Position numbers and translations under genes: made by a program
Assembly: GCA_013399305.1 (NCBI GenBank)
Contig: VXAI01000180.1
Span: 1,400,221-1,464,220 of the forward strand
Reading direction: 5' to 3'
DNA: 64,000 bases
From: Rostratula benghalensis
Taxonomy: Eukaryota; Chordata; Aves; Charadriiformes; Rostratulidae
The notes under the pieces: model-generated
Databases searched by the model: none
Told to the model about the DNA's origin: nothing
What the model saw: the letters and a program-made list of their open reading frames with translations, nothing else
Part shown: piece by piece, positions 1 through 12,396 of the stretch
Layout: each line of letters starts with the position of its first letter
Numbering within the stretch: position 1 is the first letter of the stretch

Positions 1-69
1 CAGCTCCATCCACAGGGTCCTCTGGGTCAGGAGCGATCCAAAGAGCAGCTTTACAGTGCCTTTGTGGTC

Positions 70-158
70 CGTAGAATCACAGAATGGTTAGAGTAGGAAG
101 GGACCTTCAAGACCACAGAGTTCCCCACCAGACCAGGTCCCTCAAAGCCCCATCCAGT
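70..158 (-). mobile_element. CR1 LINE 3'-end fragment
   Basis: This short piece matches the complement of a CR1 3' tail: an 'agaatcacagaatggtt' start, then 'ggaagggaccttcaaga' and 'ccaggtccctcaaagccccatcca'. The usual 'ccccctgccctgggcagggacacct' block between 'gagttcc' and 'ccaccagacc' is missing, so the copy has an internal deletion of roughly 25 bases compared with 11868-12396. It contains no coding part. Confidence 0.8.
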
Positions 159-3100
159 GAAGCATTAGGGTGCTCTCCTGCTTGATAGGAAACACTGTGC
201 CTGGCTAAGGCTCCGGCATCTCCTAAGCATGTCCTCCAGGCACTCACCGAGTCTCTAAAATCTGCCTCCTTGCCTGGGGTGGATATGCAGCACTGGAGAA
301 TTTCACAACAGAAAAATGCTTTTCTGATGGTTTCATGCAGCACCCTCAGCCTGCGCAAAGCAAGAGGGATCTGCAGGATTGCAGTTCTGCTGCACCTTCC
401 TCCTCAGTCCTCCCATCTGTGGCCCCTTTACTGGGCAGAAGATCTGAGTGTCTTGGAAAACAGCCTGCTTGGTCATTCACTTAGGGATCCTTCCCTCATA
501 TATGGAGCAGGAAGGGCTGCTCGCTTTCTCCAAGGAGCACTTCAGGACATCGTACAGACTGTGTTTGTTGCTTCTCAGGATATGCTGACCTTTTAAAGGA
601 AAGGAATTCAGAATGCAGCTGGGTTGTAAGAATTACTCCGTTCCTCTTCACTTCTGTTTGCTAACAATGGGTTGCCTGTTTTTCAGATTAAACAATATTT
701 CTTAGAAAAAAAAAAAAAATGGGCGAAGAAGGATATGTGTGATTTGCTGCAACGCGTGGATGTGCAAGTGGGATGCTGACAACCCTGGAAGCAGGGGTGG
801 ACACTGGATGAGTAGTGTCTAGAGCTACTAAGAGCTGAAATGTGAACCTAGACCTGTTCCCCTACAAGCAGGCAAATGATAAGGTCTGCGACAACCGGTA
901 ACCTGGTGATGCGTGATTAAAAAAGCAGGATTTGAAATTGGGGGTTTTGGGGTTTTTTGAGCTGTAAGAAAGGACAGAGTTGGCACGCGGTGATCCCAGT
1001 GGGCAGAGGGTTCCTGGAGAAGGATGTCCTGTTCTCCAAGGCCCGTCTTTCTCTGGAGGAAATTGCGTGCGAGGCAGAAGGTGCCTTTCTATTTGCCATG
1101 AAGGTTTTCCCAAGAGAACAGCAAATCCCATTGATGCTTTTCCCCCTTGCTAAAAAGTCATGTCAGTTCATGGGCTGTTCTGGGACAGGCTCCCCCAGCT
1201 GTGTTTTGGGGTCTTGTCTGAGACCTGGAGCTTCCAGCTCACCTTTTCAGTGCGAAGTTGAGCAACCAAAGCTGTTCTCTTCAGGGACTGCATCCTTTCA
1301 GATGGAGGCCTTGGGGATCAAAGTATCTCCTTTCAGTGCAGCTCCTGAGGAGCACAGTCAGGCAAAGCAGCCTGTCTAAACCCTCTGCAGCAGGATAAAC
1401 ACCTGGGCTAAGTTTCCCTTTCCGAAGGGCTGGCTGTAGGGATCTGCGGGGCAGGCGCTCGTGCTGACAGCCTGCCACTCAGCCTGCCAACAGGCCAGCT
1501 CCAAAGGTCACCAAATCGGTTGTAGGAAATGAACCAGAATAAACACCCTCTTTATCAGGCTTTGTTTTCTAGCAGGCTCACAGAAGGCTCCAGCTTTGCT
1601 CTGAGGGAAGTTGCCTGCTGTGAGACGCCCGGGGATTTATCTGGCTGTGGCTCAGCGAACTCACACACTTGGTCTCCTCTCCCACATCTGCTTCCTCTTC
1701 TACCTTGCGCTTGGCACCTCCTGCTTCTGGCAGGCCAGCACAGAGGCTCTGCAAGAGCCAGCTCACTGCTCTCTGAGTTCAGGTAAAGACTGTGCTGGTG
1801 ATGTTATCCGAGATTGAATTTTTCCCCAGCGTTTTCCTCCTGGGAAATTAACCTGTCAAGATGGGTTGTGCTTCCATGTGCTACAAGGAACCCCGTGCCT
1901 GGCTTGCTGTGTTCTGAAAACCTGTCTCTGTTTTCAGCTTGGGGTTGGTTGTTTTGGGGTTTTTTTGGTGTTTTGTTTGGGTTGTTTTTTTTTTTTTTTG
2001 CAAAAGCTTGGTGTGCTGTAGCTTGGGGTGTTGCAGAGGGCAGTGGGCTGTTACATTCATCCTTGCTTTGTGGCCAAGGTACGCGTGGTGCCGCTCGCCC
2101 CAGCCCTGGGAGTGCAGTGACTTGCCTCGTGCTGGGCCATCTGAACAGGAAAGGAAACAGGCCCTTTTCTCACTTCCCACTCACTCAAACAAAGGCTTGT
2201 TCACAAGGTCTCATGCTTTTTTTCCCAAACTCTTGTTTCTCCGTGGACAACTACCACAGGCCAGCACGTACTGATAACATCAAAGTTTTCCTTGGAAACC
2301 CTCCAAGGGATTCAGCTCGGTGGACCACACAGTTGTTATTCATACATGGCTTGGGAACTACTGATCTGCCTGAATCCAAGCAGATTATTATATTTTTTTT
2401 TTCCTCTTTCTGTGCCATTGATCTCACTTTTCTCAGCTACTGGAAGGCAGTTAGCATTTCTCAATTCTCTAGTAGCTAAGCTTTATTCTTTGGGTTTTGT
2501 CTGTGCATTCCTTGGTACTCCTGCACCCACCCACCCACATGCACCCCTTGGAGCAACAGCAGCCCCGTCCTCCAAGATGAAGCTTACTTACTCTCTTGTT
2601 TTCAAAATCTACTTAACAGTTACATGTGTCTAAGCAATCTAAGGAACATTTCTGGAGGTGAGAGCTCAATATGCATCTTCAGCGCTCACTGGAGGTGTCA
2701 TCATCCAAACCCAAAAAGATGGGACAGAAACACTGGGTGGCTAAACACAGTCCTTGAAAGCTAGACTTTGAGATGTCCTTGTTATTGAATTGCAACAAGC
2801 CTTGCCATGGTGGTTCTTGAACTAGAACTTGCTCTCAGCTTTTTGTGGGTCTTAAAATTACGTGAGTGTGGGATGGTCTGCTGGGCAAGCATCTTCACAT
2901 GCTTTTCTACTGGGGCTATTTGAAACCTCTCTGAAGAGCTAACTGTGATGTTTTGAAGCCTCTAATGAGCATTTAACATTTTCAGTGTCCTGTGATTGAG
3001 TATTTTTTTGGCTGTATCACCAAGCTACTGGTCTATGATTTCACCCCTTTCTGCATGTATTTTACAGGGCAGCATTTGCTGAAAAGCAAGAAGGAAGTGG

Positions 3101-3397
3101 TCCTAACTGGCCTCAGGCTGTGAAGCAGGAGGTCCCATTGTCCAGCGCAGACACAACCTGTGCTTTCTCATGCTCAAGCTGTAACACAAATCACCGCAGG
3201 TTGGTTTTTTTTTTCCTAGAGGGTTTGCTGTCAAGAGAACCCACGTATCTTGCAAGATCTTCATTTGACCTTTGGGGGGATAAGCACAAGGTCTGAGAAA
3301 TGGTTTGGTGGGCTCCTATGTGGCTAAGAGGTGCCAAAGCTGCAGGCTGGGATTTCTGCCTGCTCACAGCCTGTACACCAAGTGCAAAGCAGCAGTG
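159..3397. other. Non-coding stretch, no gene recognised
   Basis: I see no supported exon here. Open frames reach 221 codons but have low-complexity translations and no recognisable domain. Notable contents are an A-run near 704-719, a G/T-rich tract with long T-runs at about 1940-2000, and a short CCCA repeat near 2525-2536. The rest looks like unique intergenic or intronic DNA. Confidence 0.5.
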
Positions 3398-3530
3398 ACA
3401 CACTGCTGGCTCCTGTTCAGCCCACAGGCCACCAACACCCCCAGGTTCTTTTCTGCCAGGCAGCTCCAGCCACTCTGCCCCAGGCCTGGCGTGCTGCAGA
3501 GGGTTGGGGTGACCCAAGGGTAGGACCCCT
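3398..3530 (-). mobile_element. CR1 LINE internal fragment (ORF2 3' part)
   Basis: The segment from 'cacactgctggctcctgtt' to 'ttggggtgacccaaggg' matches base for base, with a few changes, part of the longer minus-strand CR1 at 18060-18190. It belongs to the more 5' (ORF2-coding) section of CR1 and lacks the 3' tail. It is therefore a truncated or fragmented copy. Confidence 0.75.
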
Positions 3531-4763
3531 GCTGCCTGAGGTACTGCTCTGAGAAGTACCACTGGCAGGAGAAGCTCTCCACAGTATCTTGTGGAGAATG
3601 GGTGCCCATCAGTGCTGCTCTGGACTGAAGCTTAGAAGAATGCATTAATATTCGTAGAGTCTGAATAAATCATCCTTTAATAATCTGCCCTTGGGTGTGA
3701 CTGTCACTACCATTGTTCCTGTTTCTGGAAGTATTTGCTGGCAGAATGGAGTGTGAGCCTCTGACTTCAGCTGTGGGAGCTGCCATCTACCCCCTGCCAC
3801 TGCCTCCTTGAGTGGCCTTGGGCAAGTCCTGTAATTACACTGGGACCTTGTTTCCCAGCCCTGAAACTCCTCCAGTAAATATCTCCTCGCTCACACTGGA
3901 TTTTCTGTGAGGCATAAAGCCAACCCCTGATTCTGCCTTTCTCCTTCCTCAGCAAGAAGCCACATTAATTTCAGTGAAGTTGCTCTTTGTAGTAGGAGCT
4001 TCTCTGGATAAGGGCAGCAGTGAGGTCTGTGGTGACCAGCCAGTGCTCAGAGACGTGTCGGGAGGGAAAGGCACTGTGTCATTACAAACAAGTAATTAAA
4101 TTAAGTTCATTACTGTTTCCTGTTGAAAGGCTCAGTATTCAGTGCCTGGTGCGTTCTCACAAGAAATCAATGTGATACAGGGTTTGTGTTCGTTTCTCTG
4201 AGAGCTCAGTAGATCCTTAGCACAGACTGTGAATGGCATAACATTGTTATTTAAAAAGTAGTTGTTGTGCCTGTATAGGAGCATATGTGATGTGGGAGGA
4301 AAATGTATATTTTTTTTATACAGCAAGGATTTATTACTCTTAATCAATAGAAACTTAAAATGGTGGGTTTTTTTCCTAACAGGTAAATATGTTTGTACCT
4401 TACCCCTGCATGAACTATTACTCCTTGTTGCCTCTACAGGCTGCAGTGAGCATCTTTCCCAACTTGGCTGTCACTCTCTCTTCCTCTCCTTTCCCTCCCT
4501 CCTTTGACTCTTACTGAAAGAATCAGTTCTGGACAATGTAATAGTCTGCACGGAGTTTGGCATTTTATTAACACGCGGGGATGTGCATTAACAGTTTGGT
4601 TATTCATCACAGATGATTCCAGTGTTGAATAGTCATTATTTCAGCTGCTTTGCAACGGGAACACTAAGTTCCCAAATAAACAGAAAGGAAGCTGCCTGAT
4701 TTCACTCTAGCACTAGTACCCACCACTACCTGTTTCTTACCCTTCCTACTGCAGGCAAATAAC
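3531..4763. other. Non-coding stretch, no gene recognised
   Basis: Unique-looking AT-rich DNA without a convincing acceptor-donor pair or domain-bearing frame. A T8 run interrupts an AT-rich segment near 4310. The CR1 relic at 4764-4860 follows directly. Confidence 0.45.
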
Positions 4764-4860
4764 CCTGAGGGTGCTGGGTCCAGTCCTCTTCAAGATACTC
4801 ATCAGTGATCTGGATGCAGGGATGGAGTGTACCCCAGTGACTGGCAAGGTGTTCTGAGCT
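4764..4860 (+). mobile_element. CR1 LINE reverse-transcriptase fragment (degraded)
   Basis: The bases encode a stretch like 'GPVLFKILISDLDAGMECT', a form of the conserved reverse-transcriptase segment that reads '..VLF..xIxDLDEG' in the copy at 5515. It is a short decayed ORF2 piece on the + strand, with no intact frame. The boundaries are approximate because both ends fade into unique sequence. Confidence 0.55.
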
Positions 4861-5514
4861 GAGTGGGAAGTCCTCCAGTGGTGGAAAACTCCAGGACTGG
4901 AATAAATGATCATTAAATTAAGGTGACCAAAAAGGTGGACTTTTGGAGGTACAGGATCAGTAGCGGGTATAACAAAGGAGTTTCTCACGATGATGAAGCT
5001 CTACTGGCTCTCTGATGCATTCAGTAGTTCTGCTATTTTCTTCTAAAGCATGAGTACTGCTCAGTGCTAGATATAGGAATGGTATAATCTGTTACAACAG
5101 TTTCTGAAATATCAAAATCAAAGTATCACTCTTGTGCTCCAGCTCCCCTATGCTGTTTCTTCTCATGTGCCCCCAAACTGACTAATTCAGTGAAGTAGCA
5201 AGACTGGAGGGAACTGCTTTAAGGTGTCTGTATTGATGTGCTGCTGTTTTGCAGTTGATTCACCCTGGAAAGAAAGTAAACAGACAAAATAGTCTGCTTT
5301 ATTTTCTTCCTTTTCCAGAGAGCTGTGTCTTTCCAGGGTTAGCATTTCCCAGACCCTCCTATAGCATCCTGGATACCCTACCTCATGTGATATGAAACTT
5401 GGAGCAGCTGCTGATATAGTCAGTACCCCTTAAGCTGGGACACAGGCAAATGACCTTTGTTTTCTGTGCTCAGATAAAAAGGAACCCGGAAAACCACCAC
5501 AGACCAAAAGATAC

Positions 5515-6050
5515 AGGTCATCTTGGACAGTGAGGTGGATTGAAAACTGTCTGAAGGACAGAAGCTCCAAGGTTCATGATTAGTGGCACAGAATCTATTT
5601 TGAGGTTGGTGACTAGTGGTGTTCCCCAGGGGTCAGTGCTGACTTCAGTTCTCTTCAAATACTCAATCAGTGACCTGGATGAAGGGAAGAAATGTGCTGT
5701 GCCACCATCCAGTGAGACCTGGACAGGCTGGAGAGTTGGGCAGAGAAAAACCTGGTGAAATTCCACAAGGGCAAGTGTAGGTGCTGCCCCTGGGGAGGAA
5801 GAACCCCCTGCACCAGGACAGGTTGGGGGTGACCTGCTGGAGAGCAGCTCTGAGGAACAAGACCTGGGAGTCCTGGGGGACAACAGGATGCCCATGAGCC
5901 AGCAATGGGCCCTGGTGGCCAAGGAGGCCAATGCCATCCTGGGGGGCATCAGGAAGAGTGTGACCAGCAGGTGGTGGGAGGTCATCCCGCCCCTCTGCTC
6001 TGCCCTGGGGAGGCCCCATCTGGAGCACTGGGTCCACTTCTGGGCTCAAA
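5515..6050 (+). mobile_element. CR1 LINE ORF2 fragment with deleted RT catalytic region
   Basis: This is the most 5' (RT-coding) CR1 section in the window. A frame from 5576 reads 'SGVPQGSVL' and 'ISDLDEGKK', typical of the C-terminal half of a non-LTR reverse transcriptase (ORF2, which copies the LINE RNA at the target site). The segment expected to carry the catalytic Asp-Asp box just after 'DLDEG' is absent: the sequence jumps to 'agtgagacctggacaggctgg'. The rest runs through the thumb-like and C-terminal parts and stops before the 3' tail. The copy is dead by both the internal deletion and truncation. Confidence 0.8.
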
Positions 6051-8774
6051 TAAGCAATAGGGAATTTCATACAATTTCCCCAAGTGAGACCTGAAAATAG
6101 ATATTAGAAAAATGTTTTGTTTTTTTCTGTTCCACTCCCAAAGATGATGGATGAGTTTGTCCTTTGTTAGTGCATGTGTCTGTGCTTGTTCATTTGAAAA
6201 AACAAACAAAAAGACTTAAAATTTTCAAGTAAAATAAATTAAGGAGAGCAGAAGGGAGAAGTGGACAGCTCTGCAACTTAGTCCCAGAGTGAATTTCTCC
6301 TAACTAGTGCTGGGGATGAAAGTCCTGGTCAGCAGCCAGAAATGTATTATTCCCACAGGTTTATGACTGCCCTGATGCTGTAGTGAAGGATGGTATGAAA
6401 ACATGAGTTGCCCAGGGACGTTGTATTTTGCTGGAACAAAAGAAGAAAATTCTCCGCGTGGGTGTCTCTGTGTGCAGTCCATCGGGCTGTAATGCACTGA
6501 GCTGCACTGAGCACTCATCCAGGCGTTAACAAAAGACAAAATTCCTTTTTATCGTAAATTTGCCCCAGCTCATGTGACCAGTGCAGTGACACCAGGCCCA
6601 ATTCTGCCCCTGCCTGAAGACAAGAGACATCCAGAAAAATACCCACCCCCGCCCCTTTCCAGTGGAGTAATTCTGGATTTACACCAGAGCAAACCAGTAC
6701 CCAATTCAGCCCGTTGTGGTCTGTTTTGTTCTCCTTTGTGAGACACAAAAGGCAACTGCATTAAGTTCTGCCCCAGCAGCAGCCCCCAGCTGAGCTATTG
6801 TAAAGGGCTGCCCCATTCTCAGGACACGTGACTGGCGCTTGGAGGTCTCTCCAGCCAGGCATTCAAAATGACAAGCAGCATTTAAGGATGCAGGTCTCCA
6901 AAATTCTTGTTGAGATTATGAAACGAAAAGGCATTTTCATTAGGATGGAAATTCTGGCCTGGCTGATAACGATGTCAGGATTTCTGTTGGGTTGGGTTGG
7001 AGCCTGGGTTCCTTCATCCATATTTCAACAGCATCGCTGCTCGTTCTCCAGGGGAAGAAAGGAAACTCCAGGGGAAGATTAAATTTGCCTTTCCAAGTGA
7101 TTCTTGTCCCCTCTAGCTGGTGAAAAAGCTGAATGTAGATCCCATTTGCGGGTTATGCTCTTACCTAAGGAAATAAATCCCTTCCTATTGCTAAATTTGC
7201 AGTTGTGCTTCCACAGCCAGCAAAGCCAGTCGTCTTAATTGAATGAAAAATGTTTTTCCGCTATTCCTGATCTTCTGTAAATTAATTACTAATTGTTTTC
7301 AGTAGCACCCATCTGTGACAAGCATGATTAGGAGAGATCGAGTCAATGATGAGATCGCTCTGAGTTTCCACCGAATGCAACAAGAGTGAGGGAACAGCTG
7401 CCTCGGAGGTGAGCTGGAAAGGTTTTGAAGCTCCTTCGTGTCCCTGGGCAAGCAGACATTCAGTGTGAATCCTTCTCTGTGAATCACATCGTGCTTAGCA
7501 AGTGGGGTTTTCTTGGGATTTGCTTAGCAGAATAAATCAAGCTTGCATAGGCTCTTTTGTCCCCAGTAACCTTGCTAAAACTGTATAGTCACTTCTGGCT
7601 TTTAGGTCCCCTGCTTTCAGATTCTGATTTTTTTTTTTTTTTTATTCCCCCCCTCCCCCCCCGCCTTTCCCAGAACTCTCCTCAAGGGCGTTCTTTCATT
7701 TAAGGTCTCCTTTCTGTCTCGCACAGAGAGATGACTACATGCAACACCTCATAAGGAACCAGTTCTGAATTCTCAACTGCTCATCACCTTGGGAAAAGGT
7801 ACTAAAAGGCTCTTGAGAACAAACCGTAGGGAGAAATTAGTAGCTGTAGAGCTAACATAACTGCAGGTACTGTGAGGGTACTGGGGTTTGAGAAAACATA
7901 CTGCTCTCCGAAACTCCAGAAATGAACTGCTGCAGAAATGTGATACTTTTGATTACATATTGTATGGTTTAGATCAATAATATACTCTCTAATTCTTTCG
8001 TCCTGAGAAAAGACCCCAGAGATGGCTCAGTCATTAGGCTTGGCTGGGAATAATAGAGTTTCTCTGATCCTGTGGAAACGTACTGGTGTTCTGTTTTTCT
8101 TGCAAGTGTCTACAGCATCCCACATCAGACTGGTCTGGGTAAGATCCATGGTTGGAGCAGGCAGCCAAGGACCAGAACCCCAGCTGAAGAAAACCAATTG
8201 AGGCCTCTTGATTTTAATGGGTGGCTTCTGAGCCACACCAACTCCAGCATCCAGCCCCCTCATCTTGGGATGCAACTAGTTACAGCAAATAATTAATTTT
8301 CCTCATTTTCACCAGATCCATTCTGTAATCTATTTTTAGTGCTTCTTCAACAGCAGCCTGTCTGCACCCTCAAAAGCTATCCAGAAGCCTCTTTCCATAC
8401 AGTTTCCATCAAGCAATGGTCACTCCTATTTTCAGTCTCATCATCTGGTGGGAGAAAAAAAAAAAGAATCCCCCGTGGTTTTATTTGTAAATTATTTAGA
8501 GGAGGAGAAAATAGGTCTTTCAATACCTTCATATTTCACAGTGAGCCTTTGGAGTTGCTTTTTTTTATTTATGAAGGTCCACCTTGCAGTGAATGAAAAA
8601 CCTTGAACAAAGCATGCTAACAAAGGCACTTACTTCATCAAAAACCAGAAGTTCAGTGACTGTTTGCTTAGTCCATCTCTAGGGAGGGGGGAAGAAAAAC
8701 CCCAATGATTTCCAAGAGCAAGTGACCACCTTCTCAGCACCAGGCTGTCTGTGTTAATTACAGCACAGCTGGTA
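6051..8774. other. Non-coding stretch, possible conserved element near 7270-7400
   Basis: No exon is supported. At 7628-7662 there is a T16 run followed by C-rich sequence. The part around 7270-7400 is a balanced, non-repetitive sequence with homeodomain-like TAATTA cores ('taaattaattactaatt') and looks like the kind of intergenic DNA that can be conserved. I cannot test conservation here. Confidence 0.35.
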
Positions 8775-9008
8775 TTGTTCAGGTTCAGGTTGGAGATGAG
8801 GAGAAATGTTTTGAGGGAAAGGGTTGTGAAGGCTTGGGCTGGGCTGCCCAGGGCAGGGGTTAAGGCCCCATCCCTGGAGGGATTGAAAAGCCGGGTTGAG
8901 AGAGTGCTGAGAGCCATGGGTTAGGGATGGGTTTGATCAGAGTTGGGTTGGTGGTTGGAGGAGATGATCTGGAAGGTCCCTTCCAACCCAGACAATTCTA
9001 TGATTCTG
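8775..9008 (+). mobile_element. CR1 LINE 3' end (young subfamily A)
   Basis: Runs from 'ttcaggttcaggttggagat' through 'cctggagggattgaaaagcc' to the 3' terminal 'attctatgattct', the CR1 octamer end. It is closely similar to the copies at 17441, 47664 and 58855, so these belong to one subfamily. It encodes only the last residues of ORF2 plus the 3' untranslated part. Confidence 0.9.
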
Positions 9009-11867
9009 CTTTTCTTTTTCTGCTAAACTCCTCACCAGCTCTCTTTAGGCCCCCGTTTCCCTGTGGAAAGGGAAGGAACTGAAAAAGGAGGCAGGATCAG
9101 GTTCCCATCGGGTCAGCTGCTGTCCCCCACGTGCCAGGGAGTGCATCTCACCCAGCAGCACAGCGATGACTGAGAGCTGTTCTCAACGTTTGTGCCCCCA
9201 ACACACATAAGGACAATACCTGTGGGGGAGAGAGGGGGGGGAAAAAACCCAATCAAAACCCCCTAATTCATGTCTAGAATGATCAAGGTGTCTGTAATTT
9301 AGCCAACTTAAAAGTTGGGGGGTGGAAATTTCCCAGGAAACATCACCATTGAAAACATGTTTGAAGGGGGAGGGTGAGTTATCTTATTTAAAGAATGAAA
9401 AAAAAAAAAAAAAAAAATTAAAAAAAAAGGTTTAGCTCTGTTGGTAGGAAACATCTTTGTTGCTTCCTCTAGAAGGTTTATCTTACTCATTATCAATGAG
9501 TGTACTGGACTGGTGTCTGCAGGAGTGATCTGGACTCTACAACATCACCCCGTTTGAAAGTGGGTTTTTTTCTGAGCAGTTCTGGTGGGCAGGCTTGACA
9601 TGGTTAGCAAGTTCAGCCTGCAAAATCCTGCCTGTATATGTTGTATTCTCAACCCTCTAGGTTCTTCACACGTGGTAGATAAGCATGAGATTATGTTTCC
9701 CGAGGAATGGATCAGAACTGATAAGGCAATTAAGGAAAGCTGGAGAGCTGTCTTCTGGCTGATTTTAAACCACGCAGTTTTTTGCAGCAGAGGATCGCAA
9801 GTGCTGATTTTTATCATAAATCATTAGTCATTATTTCTTCCAGCAGAGCCTTTGACAGCTTGCTTTGTGTAGTGTGGTGGAATATTCCACGGGATGACAA
9901 AGCAAACGTGTGTTTGAGGATCTGTGCAAGAGGCTAATCACAGCGGGGCACGAGGGGAGGCATGGGAACACGGCAGAGCCTGTGCAACTTCCAGCCACAC
10001 GCAGACCCTTCAGTTTCTCTATAGCTCTTGCACTTCATTCACTTTGGGGAAGATCATTCTGTGATACCATCACAGACAGGAAGGAGAAGAGAAAGCAGAA
10101 TTGGCAGCGCTTTATCATATTTTACGCTGCTGCAAGAGAGTGGGGAGCTCTGGGTCACAAAGTCAATCGATATTAAAGTTTGTTCTCTTTGAAGGCTCCC
10201 AGCCCGAGCAGAGGTTTTGCCATCCTGCACCTCCATCTGTGCACCACTTCCAAACGAATCAGCTGCACTAGTGAAGAGAGTAAGTGCTTCCACCAAACAG
10301 CTTTTTTATTTTTTTAAAGAAAACCTTTAAAATTAAATGGTAGCCATCTGTCACGGTAGAGCATGGATACACTTTTCACCTTCAGAGAGCTTTGCAGGCA
10401 TTGACTAATTAGTCCTCGGGACATAAGAGGACCGTTTTTTCCCCAATTTAGAGTGGGAAGTCAGCAGGGGCGTCTTGTATCCTGGGGCAGGAATTTAGGC
10501 TTCCTGAGAGGCAGAATTGCAATCCTTTTGTAGTAGTCAGTGTTTTCAACTGGGGGGATGTAAAGTTGAGCACTTCTGTCCCTATTTATGCACTTGTGAC
10601 AAATTAAAAGCTTGATTTTTATTATTTTTTTTTAGATATTTTTTTTTCCCAACTGGTGCCCATCCAGATGCTCCTATTGACTTAGAAATACTAAATGTCC
10701 AATTTGAATAGGAGCTGCAGGTGCTCAGTCCTTTCAATATTAAGCCATTAAAAAGGGCGTGAGCTAGGCCTACACAAGTAGTGCCCATTGATTTGTTGGA
10801 TGAACTAGAAAATATTTCCTATGCTCTGAATGTTTTTGAGTTGATCTGAAAAAAGTTTTACTTTTAACCAACTTGACTTTCTGCTACCACACTTTTTGGT
10901 GGTTGTTTTGGTTTGTTTGGGTTTGGTTTTTTTTTCAGTTTGGTGCTGAGTAAAATATCTTACTTCATTTTCTGCTTTGGTTTAAAGAAGAAGAACTTTA
11001 GGTAGCTTAAGTCTTGAAAGGTCACGAGCTTTGCTGTCTTCTGTCATTTAGAAAGGCCAAATTAAAAACTTCCACTTTTTAAAAAAAGAAATAATTTTTT
11101 GACCTAACGTATTCCTCAAGCTTAATATGAATACGTGGGAAGTTTCTGTTGACCCAGAACTTCACACTTCAGCACGTAAATCCTTCTCCTGTTTCTAACG
11201 TCAGACTTAGGGAACTGAACTGAGGATGTTCACAGGGTGATGGTTCCTCTGAATGAAAAACTCTGATTCAAACTCTGCAGGTTCAGTCTAGGGCATTTCA
11301 GGGGGTGCAGCCTCCAACCTTGCTCCCTCACCAGAGGCTGGGAGCTCCACAGCAAAGACAGTATGCTGCCGAGCTATGGCAGCTCACAAGTTATTGTGAA
11401 TGCTGGTTTGCAGTTTAGCTTTAAATTCCAAAAACCATGCTCTGCTTCAGAGTCTACTCCAGTCTGACTGAATGAGCACTACCCAATGCTTGCCCCCCTC
11501 TCCTCCCTTAGCACTCTCATCGGGGAAGGCAGCCTGCCCTGAAGCCTTGCCAGAGGGTGGCCCTACTTAGGGCAGGAAGGGCAGGAGAGAAAGGATCATT
11601 GACAAGAGGCGAGAGGTCTTCAGAAGTGGTAAGTAGGAGAAATGGGATATGGTGACAGTGGTATGGTAGCAGTGCAAAATATATATGAAGGCTATAACTT
11701 CAAGGCCTTGGTATAAAGAAGCAGACAGGACTTTGACCTACTGAATAAAAAGAGGATGGCAAAAAGGAAGAACCAAGAGGAACGATGAAAAATGCATGAT
11801 GTAAATATGTAAAGAAACATATTGAAACATGGGGATATGAGAATGGTGAATCACCTCCATTGTGTTC
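9009..11867. other. Non-coding stretch, A/T-run rich
   Basis: No exon is supported. It contains an A20 run at 9398-9417 followed by A8, and a T/G tract ('ggttgttttggtttgtttggg') at about 10898-10937. A smooth, repeat-free block at about 9580-10300 could be conserved non-coding DNA, but that needs alignment. Confidence 0.4.
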
Positions 11868-12396
11868 ATAGAATTATGGAATGGTTAGAGGTGGAAGGGA
11901 CCTTCAAGATCATGGAGTTCCAACCCCCCTGCCCTGGGCAGGGACACCTCCCACCACACCAGGTCCCTCCAAGCCCCATCCAGCCTGGCCTTGAACCCCT
12001 CCAGGGATGAGGCAGCCACAGCTTCTCTGGGCAACCTGGGCCAGGCTCTCACCACCCTCACAGGAAAGAATTTATTCCTGAGATCTCACCTAAATCTCCC
12101 CTTTTTAAAACCAGTTTAAAACCATTACCCCTCGTCCTATGGCTCCACTCCCTGACCAAGAGTCCATCCCCATCTCTCCTGTAGCCCCCTTCAGATATTG
12201 GAAGACTGCCATAAGGTCTCCCTGAAGCCTCCTCTTCTCCAGGCTGAACAACCCCAGCTCCCTCAGCCTGTCTTCATAGGAGAGGTGCTCCAGCCCTCTG
12301 AGCATCTTCATGGCCCTCCTCTGGACCTGTTCCACCAGGTCCATGTCCTTCCTGTGTTGAGGACTCCAGAGCTGGACACAGTGCTCCAGGTGGGAT
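11868..12396 (-). mobile_element. CR1 LINE 3' end with ORF2 C-terminal relic (subfamily D)
   Basis: The + strand shows the complement of CR1: it begins 'catagaattatggaatggtt', then 'ccctgccctgggcagggac', and ends 'gctggacacagtgctccagg'. On the minus strand, frame 12105-12344 reads '..[38 protein letters not shown]..', the C-terminal part of CR1 ORF2. The frame breaks before the normal end, so it is a pseudogene relic within a 5'-truncated element. Confidence 0.92.

Noticed and set aside
1814..2479. 221-codon plus-strand frame
   Set aside because: Contains poly-Phe from a T-run and no recognisable domain. No splice or promoter context.
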